The position numbers and the translations under genes are program-made. A stretch of 64,000 bases of DNA from Chrysomallon squamiferum (taxonomy: Eukaryota; Mollusca; Gastropoda; Neomphalida; Peltospiridae). The DNA is taken from positions 16,750,956 to 16,814,955 of the forward strand of contig CM022671.1 of NCBI GenBank assembly GCA_012295275.1. Reading direction: 5' to 3'. Within the stretch, counting starts at the first letter, position 1, and every line of letters starts with the position of its first letter. The notes beneath the pieces are model-generated. The model saw nothing but the letters and a program-made list of their open reading frames with translations. It had not been told where the DNA came from and did not search any database. Positions 27,801-40,246 of this stretch are shown in pieces.

Positions 27801-29539
27801 TGTTAAAGATATTCATTGTAATATTTTAATATGTAAAATAAATGTGGGTATTTTTTTCAATCTGTGACAAAACAAATGACTGTTGTTGAATTGTGTTTCA
27901 GGTCAAAGCCAATGATGAAGGCTCATCAATGAGTGGATATCTCACAATGTTCAGAAACAGGAAGTGGAAACGCTTTTGGTTTGTTGTCAAAGATAAAGTA
28001 CTGTACACTTACAAGGCTAGCGAGGTAAAACTGAGTTCATCATTTATCATTTTTATAATTTTTACAATTCCAGAGAGGGCATTTTTTTTAATTTAAGAAC
28101 TTTTTTTTTTTTTTTTTTTTGTACCAGTATTTTGTCTTTATGATATAATTCAGTTCATCTTGAAAATTATATTAACTGCAGGGCAGACTTATTTTTCTGT
28201 AATCACAAATCCCCTTTTTTTTTTTTATTACCTTTATAACAAATATTCTTTATATCTCCTCTGTTTATAAGAATGATGAACAAAAAATAATTAGGGTATC
28301 TCTTGCATTTTAAAAAAAAATATTACAGGACATGGCTGCAATTGAAAGTAAACCACTGTTAGGCTTCGAGGTCTCAAGAATAACAGAAGTGAGTATACAT
28401 TCAGTGATTATTTTCATTTTATTTCTTTATTCCTTTATATGAACTTGGTGTGTGTATATGTATGTGTGTGTTGTGTGTGTATGTGAGTGTGTGTGTGTGT
28501 GTGTCTACATACGAATATGTATATATAAAATTATAATAATGGTAATATTTAAAAACATGGATTAAAGGTAGCTATATATATATATAATCAAAGATTTATC
28601 AAACTACGGTAATGCATACTGTATTCCACTCAATGGAGTACAAAATGTTTTGTTTTATTAAAAAGTAATGTTTATTTTTTCACTCACTACTTATTGCATA
28701 TTTTACTTAGTGGTTCGAAGGAGTGGAACCAGACCTGGTGTTCCAGCTGACACACCCAAACACAGCTCCCCTGATATTCCGCACAGAAAGTGCCACTGCA
28801 ACTACCAAGTAAGACTTCAGTAGTTTTACTTACCACTGTAATATTTCAAACAAAGGCTATAATTATTTTTTAAAAAGGCAAAAAACTTAATTAAAAATAA
28901 ATAAAGAAATTAATAATAATAATAATAAAAAAAATAAAACAACAACAAAAACAACTATAAAACTATGAATAAGAACAATGACAAAAACAACAGTAAAAAG
29001 AATAATATTGGATTTAGAACAGATGTTCATAGTGATTTTTAAGTGAACTTCAAAGACAGTATTTAGATATTTGTACACAGATTTATCACACACATCTGAG
29101 AGTATCTCATATATTTCAGTCACATGTGAAATGAAATTCTGTACAAAAATGCCACCTGTTGAAAAATGTTATGAATTTTGTTTTCCAACCCAGTAATAAA
29201 AATAACTCAATAACAACAACAATAATAAAACTCTAATAGCAATAGTAATAATAATAATAAGATGAAGAGAATGAATTTTGGCTAACAGTTTAATAAAAAT
29301 TATCATTTAAAAAAAAAAAAAAAAAAATGCAAACACTTAAGTTAAAAGAATAAAAAAGACACATTTCTTATCCTTGTTTTAATATTATCTATTTTTCATT
29401 TCTAGTTTGATTCCTGATATCATTTGAAAATGTTCCTGATTATAATTTTTTTTTTTTTTATTAATCTAATCAATATTTTATGTGTTTTTACAGATGGATA
29501 ACAGTTATGAGGGAAGCATCAATATGCACTTTGGCATGA
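13841..29539 (+). CDS. FGD6: FGD-family Rho guanine nucleotide exchange factor (FGD6-like), 21 coding exons
   Basis: Exons: 13841-13932, 14761-14837, 15684-18799, 19232-19324, 19692-19843, 20257-20413, 20843-20930, 21358-21408, 22044-22102, 22974-23045, 23465-23533, 23937-24026, 24477-24523, 25060-25162, 25666-25805, 26686-26785, 27153-27331, 27902-28024, 28329-28388, 28711-28808, 29494-29539. With one base restored in exon 15 they add up to a whole number of codons, about 1670 residues. Order: proline-rich disordered region (1-1095), DH (~1096-1300; [31 protein letters not shown]), PH1 (~1320-1420), FYVE (~1435-1500; [14 protein letters not shown], four Cys pairs), PH2 (~1567-1665; [23 protein letters not shown]). 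This is the FGD architecture; DH wording is nearest FGD6. FGD proteins activate CDC42 on membranes binding PI3P through FYVE. SH3-ligand motifs ([22 protein letters not shown]) fill exon 3. Exon 13 and the ATG (no upstream exon seen) are the least certain parts. Confidence 0.94.
13950..14008. repeat. (CA)n microsatellite just inside FGD intron 1
   Basis: About 29 CA units starting 18 nt after the donor of the first coding exon. A diverged ACACAC continuation runs to about 14070. Confidence 0.95.
15402..15570. mobile_element. hAT-like MITE in FGD intron 2
   Basis: A 169-bp element with terminal inverted repeats GCAGCCATTCTCAAC at the left and GTTGAAAATGGCTGC at the right (14 of 15 matching). 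Inside are G-runs (CAACAGGGG, GAAGGGGGTACAG). TIRs of the CAG...TTCTCAAC type are typical of non-autonomous hAT elements. Flanks TTTTAAT and TTTTATA hint at an eroded target duplication. No coding capacity. Confidence 0.68.
22190..22765. repeat. Degenerate intronic tandem repeat, ~58-75 bp unit, ~9 copies
   Basis: Recurring core ATTAAAGGGATTCTATAGCT followed by TAG..TTGAAATGCAAGATGTTAAAATATTCAGTATT. It fills most of the FGD intron 22103-22973. Confidence 0.85.
23985..24345 (+). repeat. Exon 12 end and donor site present in three decayed tandem copies
   Basis: The end of exon 12 plus donor (AACATTCTCCCATTGATAGG...GTGTCGTCAGTAAGTG) recurs at about 24142 (CAGTATTCTACCAGTGATAA...GTGTCTTCAGCAAGT) and about 24265 (CAATATTCTGCC...GTGTCTTCATTAAGC). 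Each copy is followed by CACTTTTC..CAGTTCTGAAATATTTTTAA. Only the first copy keeps an intact frame and GT donor. Confidence 0.8.
25806..26180. repeat. Intronic tandem repeat starting at a donor site, ~70-95 bp unit, ~5 copies
   Basis: Core: ATAATGCTTTACACATGT, then ATTATAAATTGAAGTATTTA, then AATCTACATATAGCAGTGGAT. The first unit (GATAACGCTTTACACAC) begins a few bases after the donor of the first FYVE exon. Confidence 0.8.
27320..27760. repeat. Tandem repeat that includes an exon-intron junction, ~115-130 bp unit, 4 copies
   Basis: The junction TTAAAAGAG/GTAGACATTT at 27323-27341 is copied in the intron as TTAAAAAAGACATAGACATT (~27436), TTAAAAAGAGGTAGACATTT (~27566) and again (~27684). Each is followed by TTATTTGTCTATGAGTATGG and GATGATTTTGGAAGTG. 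The downstream copies therefore contain decoy donors; the coding frame continues properly only from the first. Confidence 0.82.
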
Positions 29540-29616
29540 TCAAGTGTAGAAAGTTTATTTTCGGTTGACTTATGTCAGTATTATTACATATTGTTATGTT
29601 CCTTTTTAATATTTTT

Positions 29617-29622
29617 AATAAA
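29617..29622 (+). promoter_or_regulatory. Candidate polyadenylation signal of the FGD gene
   Basis: AATAAA 78 nt after the TGA at 29537-29539. It is the first such hexamer downstream. Confidence 0.5.
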
Positions 29623-32109
29623 GTAAATATTTGAAATAATTTATTTTGCACCTATTTCATGGGGGGAAAAACCCAAACATTTAGAGTATTTTTATTATTA
29701 GCTTGTATAATCATTTACAATCATGTAAAACATATAAGTATTATTCTTGAAATTGTTCAAGTTCAGATGGGGTAACGACTTTATTTTTAATGTATGTACA
29801 ATATCAGATAAGATTGCCTAGAACACACAGATTAATAAAAATAATATTCACACAAGCTTTTTTTTTTGTTATTGTTTGTGTTTTCATATTCTGCTGAGGG
29901 TTTTTTTTTTTGTATTACTTTCATAATATAATGTAATTGGTTTCATTGTATTGGAACCCATATTTGGTCAGTCAAGATAGTTTTCTATACAATGAAATTT
30001 ATTTTAAATGAATATTTCATCCACCACAAAGATAGTGCCACTGTTTTCAGAAATCCTGAGTCCCACCCCTGTATTATTACCCTGTCATTATGTGCTTGTG
30101 TACAAAATTGTGTTTAGAAAAAAGTGCAAAAATGTAGTTTGTTATTTTTTTCCCTTTTTTTGTAAATAAATACTTAGACAGTGATTCACTGATAAATGTA
30201 TTTCACTTAATTTGCAGAGAATCGGCAAAACTAGAAATAAATTATATTACAGCCAGTTTTCATTATGCTGCTGGCATGTAAATTCATTAATTTTATTTTA
30301 TTTTATTTTATACAAAGCTATTAGTGTATCATTTTTATACAAAAGTCTGCTTACAAACTGTCACAAGCCAGATCTTAAGTCTTCCATTATCAATGGATTT
30401 TGATGTTTCGGGTTATTTTTGGGGGATTGATTGGTAGGTTTTATGTTGCATGTTTGTTTTGTAAAAAGTTATTGTTTGCAAAAAGGTGCAATGTACTTAG
30501 TTAAAGGGATTACCTTCATTATCTATTTATCACTAAATATATGCTATTCTAATGAATTTTTTAAATATAAATTTATCATTTATGTAAATATATACATAGT
30601 GTGTGTATACATTACAAAATCTAATAAAATGAATTATGTTTAATTTTCTGATTTGATAAGAAGTAAGGCTAAAACAAATATTGAGACTGATTACTAAATA
30701 ACATATCTCTATGTTACTAATTATTCTCCTTATTTCTTCTGTCTTTTGTCACAAATCTGAAATACACTGCTTTAATATGTTGCAGGTAACAACATACATC
30801 ATATCAGATAAAACTGAATGTTACATTTGCATAAACAAAACTGCTCTGTATAAAAGAGGATTGAATAATTATTAGTCATATTTATTTATAAGCCACAGCC
30901 AAAAATATAGATTTTTTTTTTTTTTTTTTTTAAATTATCCATAAATAAAATAAATAAATCTCAATATTGTTTTGTTATATCACTCAGTGGGTTTTGTTAC
31001 TGGAATTATTATGATACATGATTGTATAATTGTATAATATGTTGTAATTTTTATATATGTATCATGTAAAATGTTTTACACATTTTTAATTAATGAGATT
31101 AATTCTTTACAATAATATTTTATGTGGATGTATGCTTTGTAAACTTTTAATAATGAGATAATGTGCAATGCAGTGAAATGTATTTAATTATGAGAAAAGC
31201 TACTAATTTATTTTTTATTTTATCACATTTTTATTTTTTTTATTTTTTTTATATACAGACTTGTTTATATATATATTTTGATTTGAGAGCCTAGTCTCTT
31301 TTATACAATATCTTAACAGCTGAATTTGCTACTAATTTTTATTTATCTATATTAAACTTTCTGTGTTTTGTTAATATCAGCATTATGGGGACTGATTTTT
31401 TTTTAATATTTTTTATTTATTTATATAACATAAAATGATAAAGTCAAAAAGCATATTAAAAAAAAAAAAAAAATACCTTTTGGGTATGTTTAATAAGCAG
31501 TCAAATATAAACTTAAAAAAATAAAAAGATAAATAATCAAAATGGACAACCAAAGAACAATTTTATATTATATATATTTTTTATTATCTTTATGTTTTCT
31601 AATTATATGCTTATTTGAATATTAAATAGGAGGTCAGAAAAGCAATAGCTGATATTTCATGTTATGACAGAATGTTGTTTTTAAATTATATCTAGTTATT
31701 ATTAACAATTGTAGATTAAAAATGTTTAACATATTTGTCTCATAACATGTCTTTACCTAATTCTGGTTTGCACAGATTAACTTTATTTTCTTGACTGTAA
31801 ATTCACCAAAAACAAAATCAGTTTGATGTGAAAATTATGAAAAAAAAAGGTATAAAGTGCCTTGCAGTATGCACAACAATCAACAAATACCTCTGATTAA
31901 TTTTCTTCTGTAATATTTATTATTAGTTTGCTTTTTTTCACTATGTGCATATTAGTTTTATTATTTTGTGTTCCATCAGTTGGTTCTGTAATTACTATTT
32001 TGTTAATAATATTATAAACAGTTGTAAATGATCATTAACATGATTAACAAGCAATAATGATAATAGTTTTAACTTACCGATAAATGAGCACAGAATCATA
32101 AGTAATTTA

Positions 32110-32700
32110 CAACTGTGATAATTGTAACAGTTCAAAAACATATATATATTTAAAATAAAAATTGAAAAAAAGATCCAAGGCTGCTTATTATGGAGGAATT
32201 TAACAAGGAATCACATTAAATTTTAATTAATGTAATAAAAAAAAAAATATGTTGATAGTAAATTATCAGCAGTTTACTCTGTGATAATTGTAAGAATTAA
32301 AAGAAAAATATATATATAATAAATTAAAAAAAGATCCAAGGTTGCATATTATGGAAGAATTTAACAAGAAATCATGGCCAGTAAATTATCAGCAATTTAA
32401 TAATTAAAGAATCAAGAGAATACCAAATTATTAAGATTTAATGAACACAGATTTATGTTCATTGTTAACTAGCAAGTAAAACTATACTGATAATTGTAAA
32501 ATTATATCAATAGAAAACTGTGATTATTATCTGTGATTTAAATTAAGATGACTGTAAATTATCAACAGTTTGATAATTATGTTGATTGTAAATGAAATTT
32601 AATAACCATACTGATAATGATTGTAAATTAATCATTGAATGATGCTTATTGTAATCTAACAACTAATTTATTAAATTAAAAAAACAATTCTGATGAAAAT
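32110..32700. repeat. Degenerate tandem repeats (~160-bp and shorter units)
   Basis: AAAGATCCAAGGCTGCTTAT...GGAATTTAACAAGGAATCA at about 32169 is repeated as AAAGATCCAAGGTTGCATAT...GAATTTAACAAGAAATCA at about 32331. Shorter GATAATTGTAA / AATTATCAGCAGTTTA words recur up to about 32700. Confidence 0.7.
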
Positions 32701-35700
32701 AAATTATCAGTAATTTATTAAAAGAAAATGTGTGTGTTTGTGTATGTATATCACACACACACACACACACACACACATAAAAGAGACAGGATTATTGTAA
32801 ATTTACTGGTATAATTTTTTTAAAGAAGAAAAGAATCATGGTCATTGTAGAGTAATTAAATAAACAGAAATATTTTTCTTTAATATGTGAATAATCTGAA
32901 TTCTTAGATAACTTCCTTTTTGAAACATACTTACATATAGATGGATAAATAAGCACACACACACTCAAACACACAGACAGATACATTCAGATATAGATAC
33001 ATAAATGCACATATACATGCATAAAAATTAATAGATCTGCCTTTTCCGTCTTATTTTGTACTTAAATCAAATAAACATCTATGACAGCCATTGATTTATT
33101 CAGTTTATTATCAGCATTTTTGTCATTTCTGTTAAGATTGTGCTCTTATTGCTTTCGTTGTTCACACTGTCATGTTAAGTCAGTAATTTTTGTTATGAAA
33201 AGCAGTTTTATACTGGGTTTTATAAAAATATATAGCAACAGCTGATTTACCTTAGTTTCTGTTAGAACTAGTGTAAATAAATTAATTATAATATGGTTTT
33301 TGTGTTTGTCTTTATTTGTCAGAATATATTGAAAAAGTCCAAAAGATTTTTGTTTAAATATATTTGATGCAGGTTACTGCTTTCAACCAACTTTACCATA
33401 AAAGAATGAATAGCTGATAAAAGAATCAAAACTTTATCAATTTGTTTATTTTGATATTAAAAAGCATCAAATTGTTTATAATTTCAGATGTTGTGTTTAT
33501 TTAAAGTAAATTTATTATTACCATAGAACAAAACGTTCTTGTAAATTCCAGGCTTTTTGGAGAATGGCCCTTACTGGCAAAACTAATTAATATTTGTTAC
33601 ATGTATAATATCACAGAATATATTACATTACACTAACTACATTTACATTATTGCTCTGTATGTAAACATCTTTCTGACATTTATTTTCTACAATATAGTC
33701 ACAGGTTGTCATAATATACCTACATTACAACTGAATTTGGTGAATTAGCAGAGTTACTGTATGAACTTATTGCTGTGATCTTCAATAAAGAATGTATCAT
33801 TTGAGTGCTCCGATATCTCAGAATATTGTTACACAAATCCACAGATGTAATTTTGTTTGTTATGATTTAGTCCATGAATGAAAACTAGTGTTTGGGTTGC
33901 CAAGCCACATAGATCAGGATTAGTCTCATTGTGAACAATTAATTGCAACATGCATCTTGGAACTCTGCTACAGTTTTAAGTCATTATCAGTGATTATTTT
34001 TAGAATATTTCCAGACGTTTTGCAGGTTGTTGTTAGCATCAGCAAGTGTTGGTCTGATTGTTATCATGTGCTTGTTAATACATGTGTCTTTAACTGAAGT
34101 ATGCCTTGTTGGTTTCCATGACACAGCCATAACAAGCATGATGAGGAAGATGACATTACCATATCTTATAATAAGAATATTTGAATATATATTTGGAGAC
34201 TAATAAAATATTTTATCACTTTCCCTGGTTTTATTATTTTTATCCTTTTCCTAATAGATTAAACAACAGCTACATTAGGAGATGTATATATCTTAGAATG
34301 TTGTATAATTACCTGTAACAGAAACTTTTTCCACCCCTGCAGATTGATTAATTCGATGTTGACTGATATCCAGTTTTAATCTTGTTCTTGCTCCAAGATT
34401 ACAGCAGGATTTTCATCAATACTGAATTAATGTTTAATTCTTAAATGAGACACTACCCTTTTGTTCTTGTTGGAAATTTATTTTCAAATAAAAAAGAAGA
34501 AGAGAACAGAAGAAAATTTAATATTAGATAGCTGACTTGTGTGCATCCAGTTTAAAAATGTCCTCAAACTTTATTGTTTCATTGTATAACGTTATAAAAG
34601 AACTAAATAAATGGCAATAATAGTAACGTATCTCCGTCTTCAAAAATCACCATTCTAAACAGATTGTAAGTTAATTATATAAAAGCATTTTTAATTTTTA
34701 TTCATTCATTATTATTATTAATTTAGAACCCTTTTTAATTTTAATTATGTTCTAGAATTCATGTAACATAATCACTGTTTCTTTCTATTTTCTTTTCTTT
34801 TCGAATTATTCGGAAAATTAACGAATTGTCCCGAAGTACACGTTGCGAAGTATGTCATGGCGTCATCAAACGTCGCTTAATTACTTAGCAATTGTTGTTT
34901 TGTGGTTTTGTTGCGAATATATAGCCTAACTTTTTTATAAAACGGTAGGTTTTTTCTTTATTTCACTTTTAAAAAAAAAAAAAATTTTTTTTACTTTGTA
35001 TGTAACAATAGGTGGATAATTTCAAAGTGATAATTTATTTGCTCATTCTGTTCTTAAATCTGAATTATGAAATATAACGTTTACGGCGCTTAAACTATAA
35101 TTACCTATTTTCGATAATTACGAATTTTCGTCAGCGTGAAAAATCAGTAAGATACTAATTGATTCCGATCATATCAGATGTGATTATGCAAATTTTGAAT
35201 TGTTTACTAATTTCTTATATCACTGCAGAAACTTTAATGAAACAGTCAAAATCGATCAAAGCAGAACAAACATTTCTCAACAATATTTCCGATAAACGAA
35301 ATAAAACATACGCCAGTATAATGGCACTTTTTCATTCCAATGTCAATTCTAAGTGCAAACGTGGTTTGTTTTATTTATGTTTTAGAGTTTTTATGTGTAA
35401 TATTTATATTTTAAAAGAATTCTGAACAGTATAACAAATAAATAAATAAAAATAATTTCTAGAAAGCACAACGCCCAATTATCTCATGCAATTTACTAAA
35501 GACTTACATGCAGTTTACTGTATTATACTAAAGACTACAAACAGCAACAACAACAATCGAGATCATTAATTTTTCGCATGAAGTATTCTATAGGAAAAAA
35601 AAAATAACAAAAAAGAAAAAATAAATAAAAGAAAAAGAAAGAAAAACAAGAAAAGATGTATGATTTCTATGATGTTTTGAGTGATTCTTTATTTTCTCAT

Positions 35701-35807
35701 TATGTTATTGTTATTGTTGTTATTATTATTATTATTATTATTATTTTATGTTGTTGTTAACTTTACTGTTACTAATAGTCTTTTTTTTTTTCTTTGGAAA
35801 CAGTTAA

Positions 35808-37032
35808 ATGAGGATTTACTGCATATTGGTTTTTGTAAGTCTTCTAATGAAGATGTGCTTTTGTATCCCAGTCAAAACGGTAAAAATCAGGAAAAAACTT
35901 TACAGACAGACATACACCCACACCCACACACACCTGTGTTTATGTATGTATGGATGGATGGATATACATATAAACACATAAATATACATATTTTACCAAT
36001 ACAAATACAACACACAAACACACACACACACATGATGGTAATGATAATTGCTATACTTTATTTGTAGATAAAATTGGAAGAAAAGCACACCTTCAGCTCT
36101 GAAGAAAAACGAAACCTGGATTATTTAAGGGAAGATATTTTCCTACGAAAACTGTTCAGACCAGTTATGGACACAGACGTTGGTGTGCTGCAAACAATTG
36201 AGGAAAAAGGTAACATTTATAACTAATAATACGATTTTCTTGTTCATGTATTCAGGCACCTTTTTGCTTTTTCCCATTCCAGTTGTCAACTCTATTTTTC
36301 TGATCATTTGAAAGTGCATTTTAAGCACTACTGTGTTGTTAATGGATGCATCATACTGATGCTCTCATGGTTTTCTCTCATGTCTTCATTATACAAAAAA
36401 AATATAATGTTTATTCATTTGTTAATTTATTATTAGTTTATATTTTGGTAGGGAGGGCACTGAATGCATTTTTCTTCACATGCAGGCACTAACATACATA
36501 TTTCTAAAAAAAATTTTTTTCTGTAATTGTTTGCCACCAGTTTGTGTGAGGCATGTGAATTTGCTTCCTAAGTTCAGTTCAGTTAGTAAATGATACTGAT
36601 GTGTATTCCAAGTTCTTCACACTCCTTTAACTATTTAAATATATCACATTAATGCTTCCTGTTTTTGAGCCAACAAGATATCACTAAATGATACTAGATA
36701 GAAAATGCTGACAAATCTAAACTTGTGATTTCACAAATTAAATGGAGAATATCAGTAAAAACACAGTTTTATAAATGACCACTAAAATGTCTCAAAAATG
36801 GTGAAAAAACACAAAGTACAAAATACTTCTGATAATTATCCAGTCACTGAAAATTAAGTATTTAATAAAAACTGTTATCAGCAAATTGAAAATAAAAATG
36901 AAAAAAAAAAAAAAAAATAATAATAATAATAAATAAATAAATAAAAAAATAAAAAAATATATATATAAATATAAATAAAAAAAAAATAAAAATAAAAATA
37001 AAAAAAATATAAAAATTAAAAATATAAAATAT

Positions 37033-37085
<53 letters not shown>

Positions 37086-39992
37086 CCGGGAAAGCATAAT
37101 AAAAGATTTAAGTAACCTGGATAAACTGTAGCATTTGACATGATTTTTATTTTTTTTAATTTATTATTATTATTATTATTTTTAATTATTTTTTTTACAG
37201 AAGTTGAGATAACAAAACCTATTACAGGATTTAGCTTGATGGACATTCTCAAACCTGCCAGATCATCAAATGCAGCAGTTACCTCTGGTACAGGCAGTCC
37301 TAATGATCTTCATACTTCTCTATCTTCTGATGGATTTAACCCCACTGATCCATCTAAAAACCCAGCTGTTATCTTGATCTTGCAAGCAGATGGGCCAGTG
37401 ATACCTACACACCAGAAACTTGTAACCATTCATTACAAGAATGAGGGGAATTTTCAGACCCATCAAGCTGATGTGGTCACTTCAGATCAAGAACAACAGT
37501 TTCTAAACAAACTGGATGAAAGCAACAGTGAACTGGATGTTAGTAAGCAGGAAATTACTGATAGTCAGAAGGTACTGGATGATAGTATGAAGGAACTGCA
37601 TGACAGAAAGAAGGAACTTAATGATAATAGGAAGGATCTGAATGATAATGCAGAACTGTTGGATGATAGCAAGAAAGAACTTGATGATAGTCAGGGGAAA
37701 CTGGATGGTATTCACCAAGAACTGGATGATAGTCAGAAGGAATTTGTTGAAAGTAATAAGGAACAGGATTATAATAAAAAGAAACAGGTTAACAGTAAGA
37801 AGGAACTGGATTATTATAAAACAAAACTGGATGACAGTCAGAAGGTACTGGATGATAGTAAGAAGAAACAGGATTATATTCAGAAGGTACTGATTGATAG
37901 TAATGTTCTGATTAATAGTAATAAGGAACTGGATAATAACAAAAAGAAACTGGATAATATTCAGAATGTACTGGATGATAATAAAAAGAAACCAGATAAC
38001 AGTCAGAAGATACTTGTTGATAGTAAGAAGAACCTGGATGATAGTAAGAAGGAACTGGTTGATGATAAGAAGGGTTTTGGTGAAAATAAGAAAGAACTTG
38101 GTAATAGTCAGAAGAAACAGGATGATAATAAGAACAATCTTGGTGATAGTAAGAAAGAAAAGGTTGACAGTCAAATGGAATGGATTGATAATCAGAATGA
38201 ACTGTGTGATAGTAGAAAGGAACTGGATGATTATAAGAAACAACTAGTTGATAGTAAGAATGAACTGAATGATAATAAGAAGGAACTGGATGATAAAAAA
38301 AAGGATCTTGGTGATAGTCAGAAGGAAATGGATGGTGTACACAAAGAATGGGATGAAAGTAGGAAGGAACTGGATAATAGTCAGGAAGTACTGGATGACA
38401 GTAAGAAGAAACAGGATCAGAGTAAAAAGAAACAGGGTAACAGTCAGAAGGAATTGGATAATGCATCTAACGAACCTATTATCCTGATCTTTCCAGGAGA
38501 TGGGCCAGAGACACCTACACACCAGAACTTTATAACCATTCACAGTAACACTGTGGTGGATACTCAGAACCACCACACTGAGAAAAAATGGGATAATAGT
38601 CCTTACATGACAGAACAGGATTTATAACCATTCAGTAAGAAGGAACTGGATTATAAAAACTGTGGTGGATTATATTCAGAACCATACTGACTGATGATAG
38701 TAAAACTGAATAAATAAAAAGTCACAAGTTACTGGATGATAGTAAGAAGAAACAGGATTATATTCAGAAAATACTGATGGATAGTAAGAAGGACCTGGAA
38801 TATAATAAAAAGAAACTGGATAATAGTCCCAAGTTATTGGATCATAGTCAGAAGGTACTGGCTGATAGCAAGAAGAAACAGGATCATAGTCAGATGGAAC
38901 TGGATTATAATAAAAAGAAACTGGATAATAGTCAGAAGGTACTGGATGATAGTAAGAAGAAACAGGATCATAGTCAGAAGGTACTGGTTGATAGTCAGAA
39001 GAAACAGGATCACAGTCAGAAGGTACTGGTTGAGATTAAGAAAGAACTGGGTTATAATCAAAAGAAAAAGGATAATAGTCAGAAGGTACTGGGTGACAGT
39101 AAGAAGAAACTGGGTCATAATAAGAAGGAAATGGATGAAGCAGAGAATGAACTGGATGTAATGCTGTCAAAGATAATGAAACAGATACCAGACCATGGTT
39201 TCAGTTTAGGCAGTCATCTTCTTGATTTTGGTTTTGATGATAGTGCAGGTCACATTAACAATGAAATTAGAAAACTTGAGAATGAATTTCATGATCCTGA
39301 TAATATACTTACAAGTCATGATGATGATGATGATGCACTTAGTGATGATCATGATGATGATGATGATGCACTTAGTGATGATGACGATGATGATGAAGAA
39401 CATGATATTCATAATGATGATCTTAGTAATGATGATGGTCTTTATGATGTTGACAGTGATGATCTTGATATATACAAGTCAGCGAAATTGAAAGTGGGTG
39501 GAGAGAAAATGCCATTAAGGGAGATGATAAATAAGTTGGCCAGTATGTGAACATTTTATATTTCATACTATTTCTACATATATTTATACTGAAACAGTTT
39601 CTGCTAGTATTTGTGATGCTTGTCATAATATGTATTGAATGAAATTAAATTGCAGTGACACACTTCTTATGCAACTTTCACTTATGTTATGTCAAAGAAT
39701 AAATATATTTATCTATGAACCAAAATATTATCTCACACACACAAAAACATACACATACTTCTATATTCCCTGTTATTAAAATTATAATTACTATTATCAG
39801 TTATACAATTTTTAATTTATTATTCTTGTTATTTATTACTTATAATGTATTATTATTATTATTATTATTATTATTAGTATAGATACAATGAAGGTCCATT
39901 AAATACTTAAACCATATTTTATTATTATCTTTACTATTATTATTATTTTCATTATTATCATTATTATTGTTGTTGTTTTGGTGGTGTTGTTT

Positions 39993-40026
<34 letters not shown>

Positions 40027-40233
40027 TTATTATACATCACAGGTATGATGACAAAAGGTCCAGTATCAGAGGCACACATGGAAAATAATTTGGTCATGGC
40101 ACCTGGTGGTGAGGGCTGGCTGACAGCTGACACCCACCTCTTTGACTGGCCACCACTATTTGAAGATCGTGGAAATAATTTCAAAGCATGGAGAACAGGC
40201 CGAAGTGCAGTCAACAGAAGGGAACACCAATAA
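35808..40233 (+). CDS. Unrecognised secreted-type protein with heptad repeats and poly-Asp region
   Basis: Exons: 35808-35879, 36068-36209, 37201 to about 39542 (interrupted) and 40043-40233 (TAA). The ATG is preceded by an in-frame TAA at 35805. MRIYCILVFVSLLMKMCFC is a signal-peptide-like start. A charged segment follows (EEKRNLDYLREDIFLRKLF), then a linker with ILQADGPVIPTHQKLVTIH. Next come about 46 copies of a 7-residue repeat near LDDSKKE (37512-38474), a second copy of the linker module (IFPGDGPETPTHQNFITIH), a stop at 38625-38627, a scrambled 100-bp stretch, and about 20 more heptads (from about 38730). Then come a D-rich tract (39319-39475) and a C-terminus with GEGWLTADTHLFDWPPLFED. 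I do not recognise the family. The signal peptide, extreme repetition and acidic tract would suit an extracellular or mineral-associated protein; that is inference only. Confidence 0.75.
36895..37084. repeat. A-rich/AAT low-complexity tract in intron
   Basis: Poly-A, AAAT runs and an uninterrupted (AAT)n from about 37033 to 37084, in the intron before the large repeat exon. Confidence 0.9.
37512..38474 (+). repeat. Coding 21-bp minisatellite, array 1 (46 heptads)
   Basis: 963 bp = 45 units of 21 bp and one of 18 bp (LIDSNV, about 37890-37910). The consensus protein unit is L-D-D-S-K-K-E/K, with Q/K at the fifth position and variants LDNSQKV, QDYNKKK and LVDSKKN. There are no stops and, apart from the single whole-codon loss, no indels, so the frame has been kept while the units diverged. 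Confidence 0.92.
38590..38729 (+). other. Broken joint between the two heptad arrays
   Basis: The first frame stops at 38625-38627. The frame used downstream is closed until a TAA at about 38713. In between lies a shuffled third copy of the linker module (GATTTATAACCATTCA, AACTGTGGTGGAT, ATTCAGAACCATACTGA) with a heptad fragment (AGAAGGAACTGGATTATAAA) inserted. No convincing phase-compatible GT-AG intron was found. It may be an unrecognised intron, a frame-breaking rearrangement, or an assembly error in the repeat. Confidence 0.6.
38730..39155 (+). repeat. Coding 21-bp minisatellite, array 2 (~20 heptads)
   Basis: Same repeat family as array 1 but more homogeneous: LDDSKKK, QDHSQKV and LVDSQKK recur, and AAACAGGATCATAGTCAGAA words are near-identical. 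This suggests more recent expansion. It runs into MDEAENELDVMLSKIM and the acidic domain. Confidence 0.9.
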
Positions 40234-40246
40234 CCTCACTGAGACA

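Larger units (their letters stand above)
29540..35807. other. Intergenic region between the FGD gene and the repeat-protein gene
   Basis: FGD 3' UTR, then AT-rich DNA without supported exons. At 34800-34942 the sequence is richer in CG (CGAATTATTCGG, CCCGAAGTACACGTTGCGAAG, GGCGTCATCAAACGTCGC) and ends in a donor-like ACG/GTAGGT at 34941-34947. This is a plausible promoter and non-coding first exon of the downstream gene, whose first coding exon begins at an acceptor (35801-35803). The rest is poly-A/T, TA-rich tracts and the repeat at about 32100-32700. Confidence 0.5.

Noticed and set aside
35681-36067. 128-residue open frame with LNEDLLHIGFCKSS across the first coding exon of the repeat-protein gene.
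   Set aside because: Its frame enters the next exon as DKIGRKAHLQL then stop. The frame with the signal peptide continues into all later exons.
37503-38576. Long hydrophobic open frames on the minus strand across the heptad arrays (up to 246 residues), also at 38834-39118.
   Set aside because: They are by-products of a 21-bp repeat that lacks stops in several frames. They have no initiation context, splice context or family resemblance, while the plus frame joins correctly to flanking exons.
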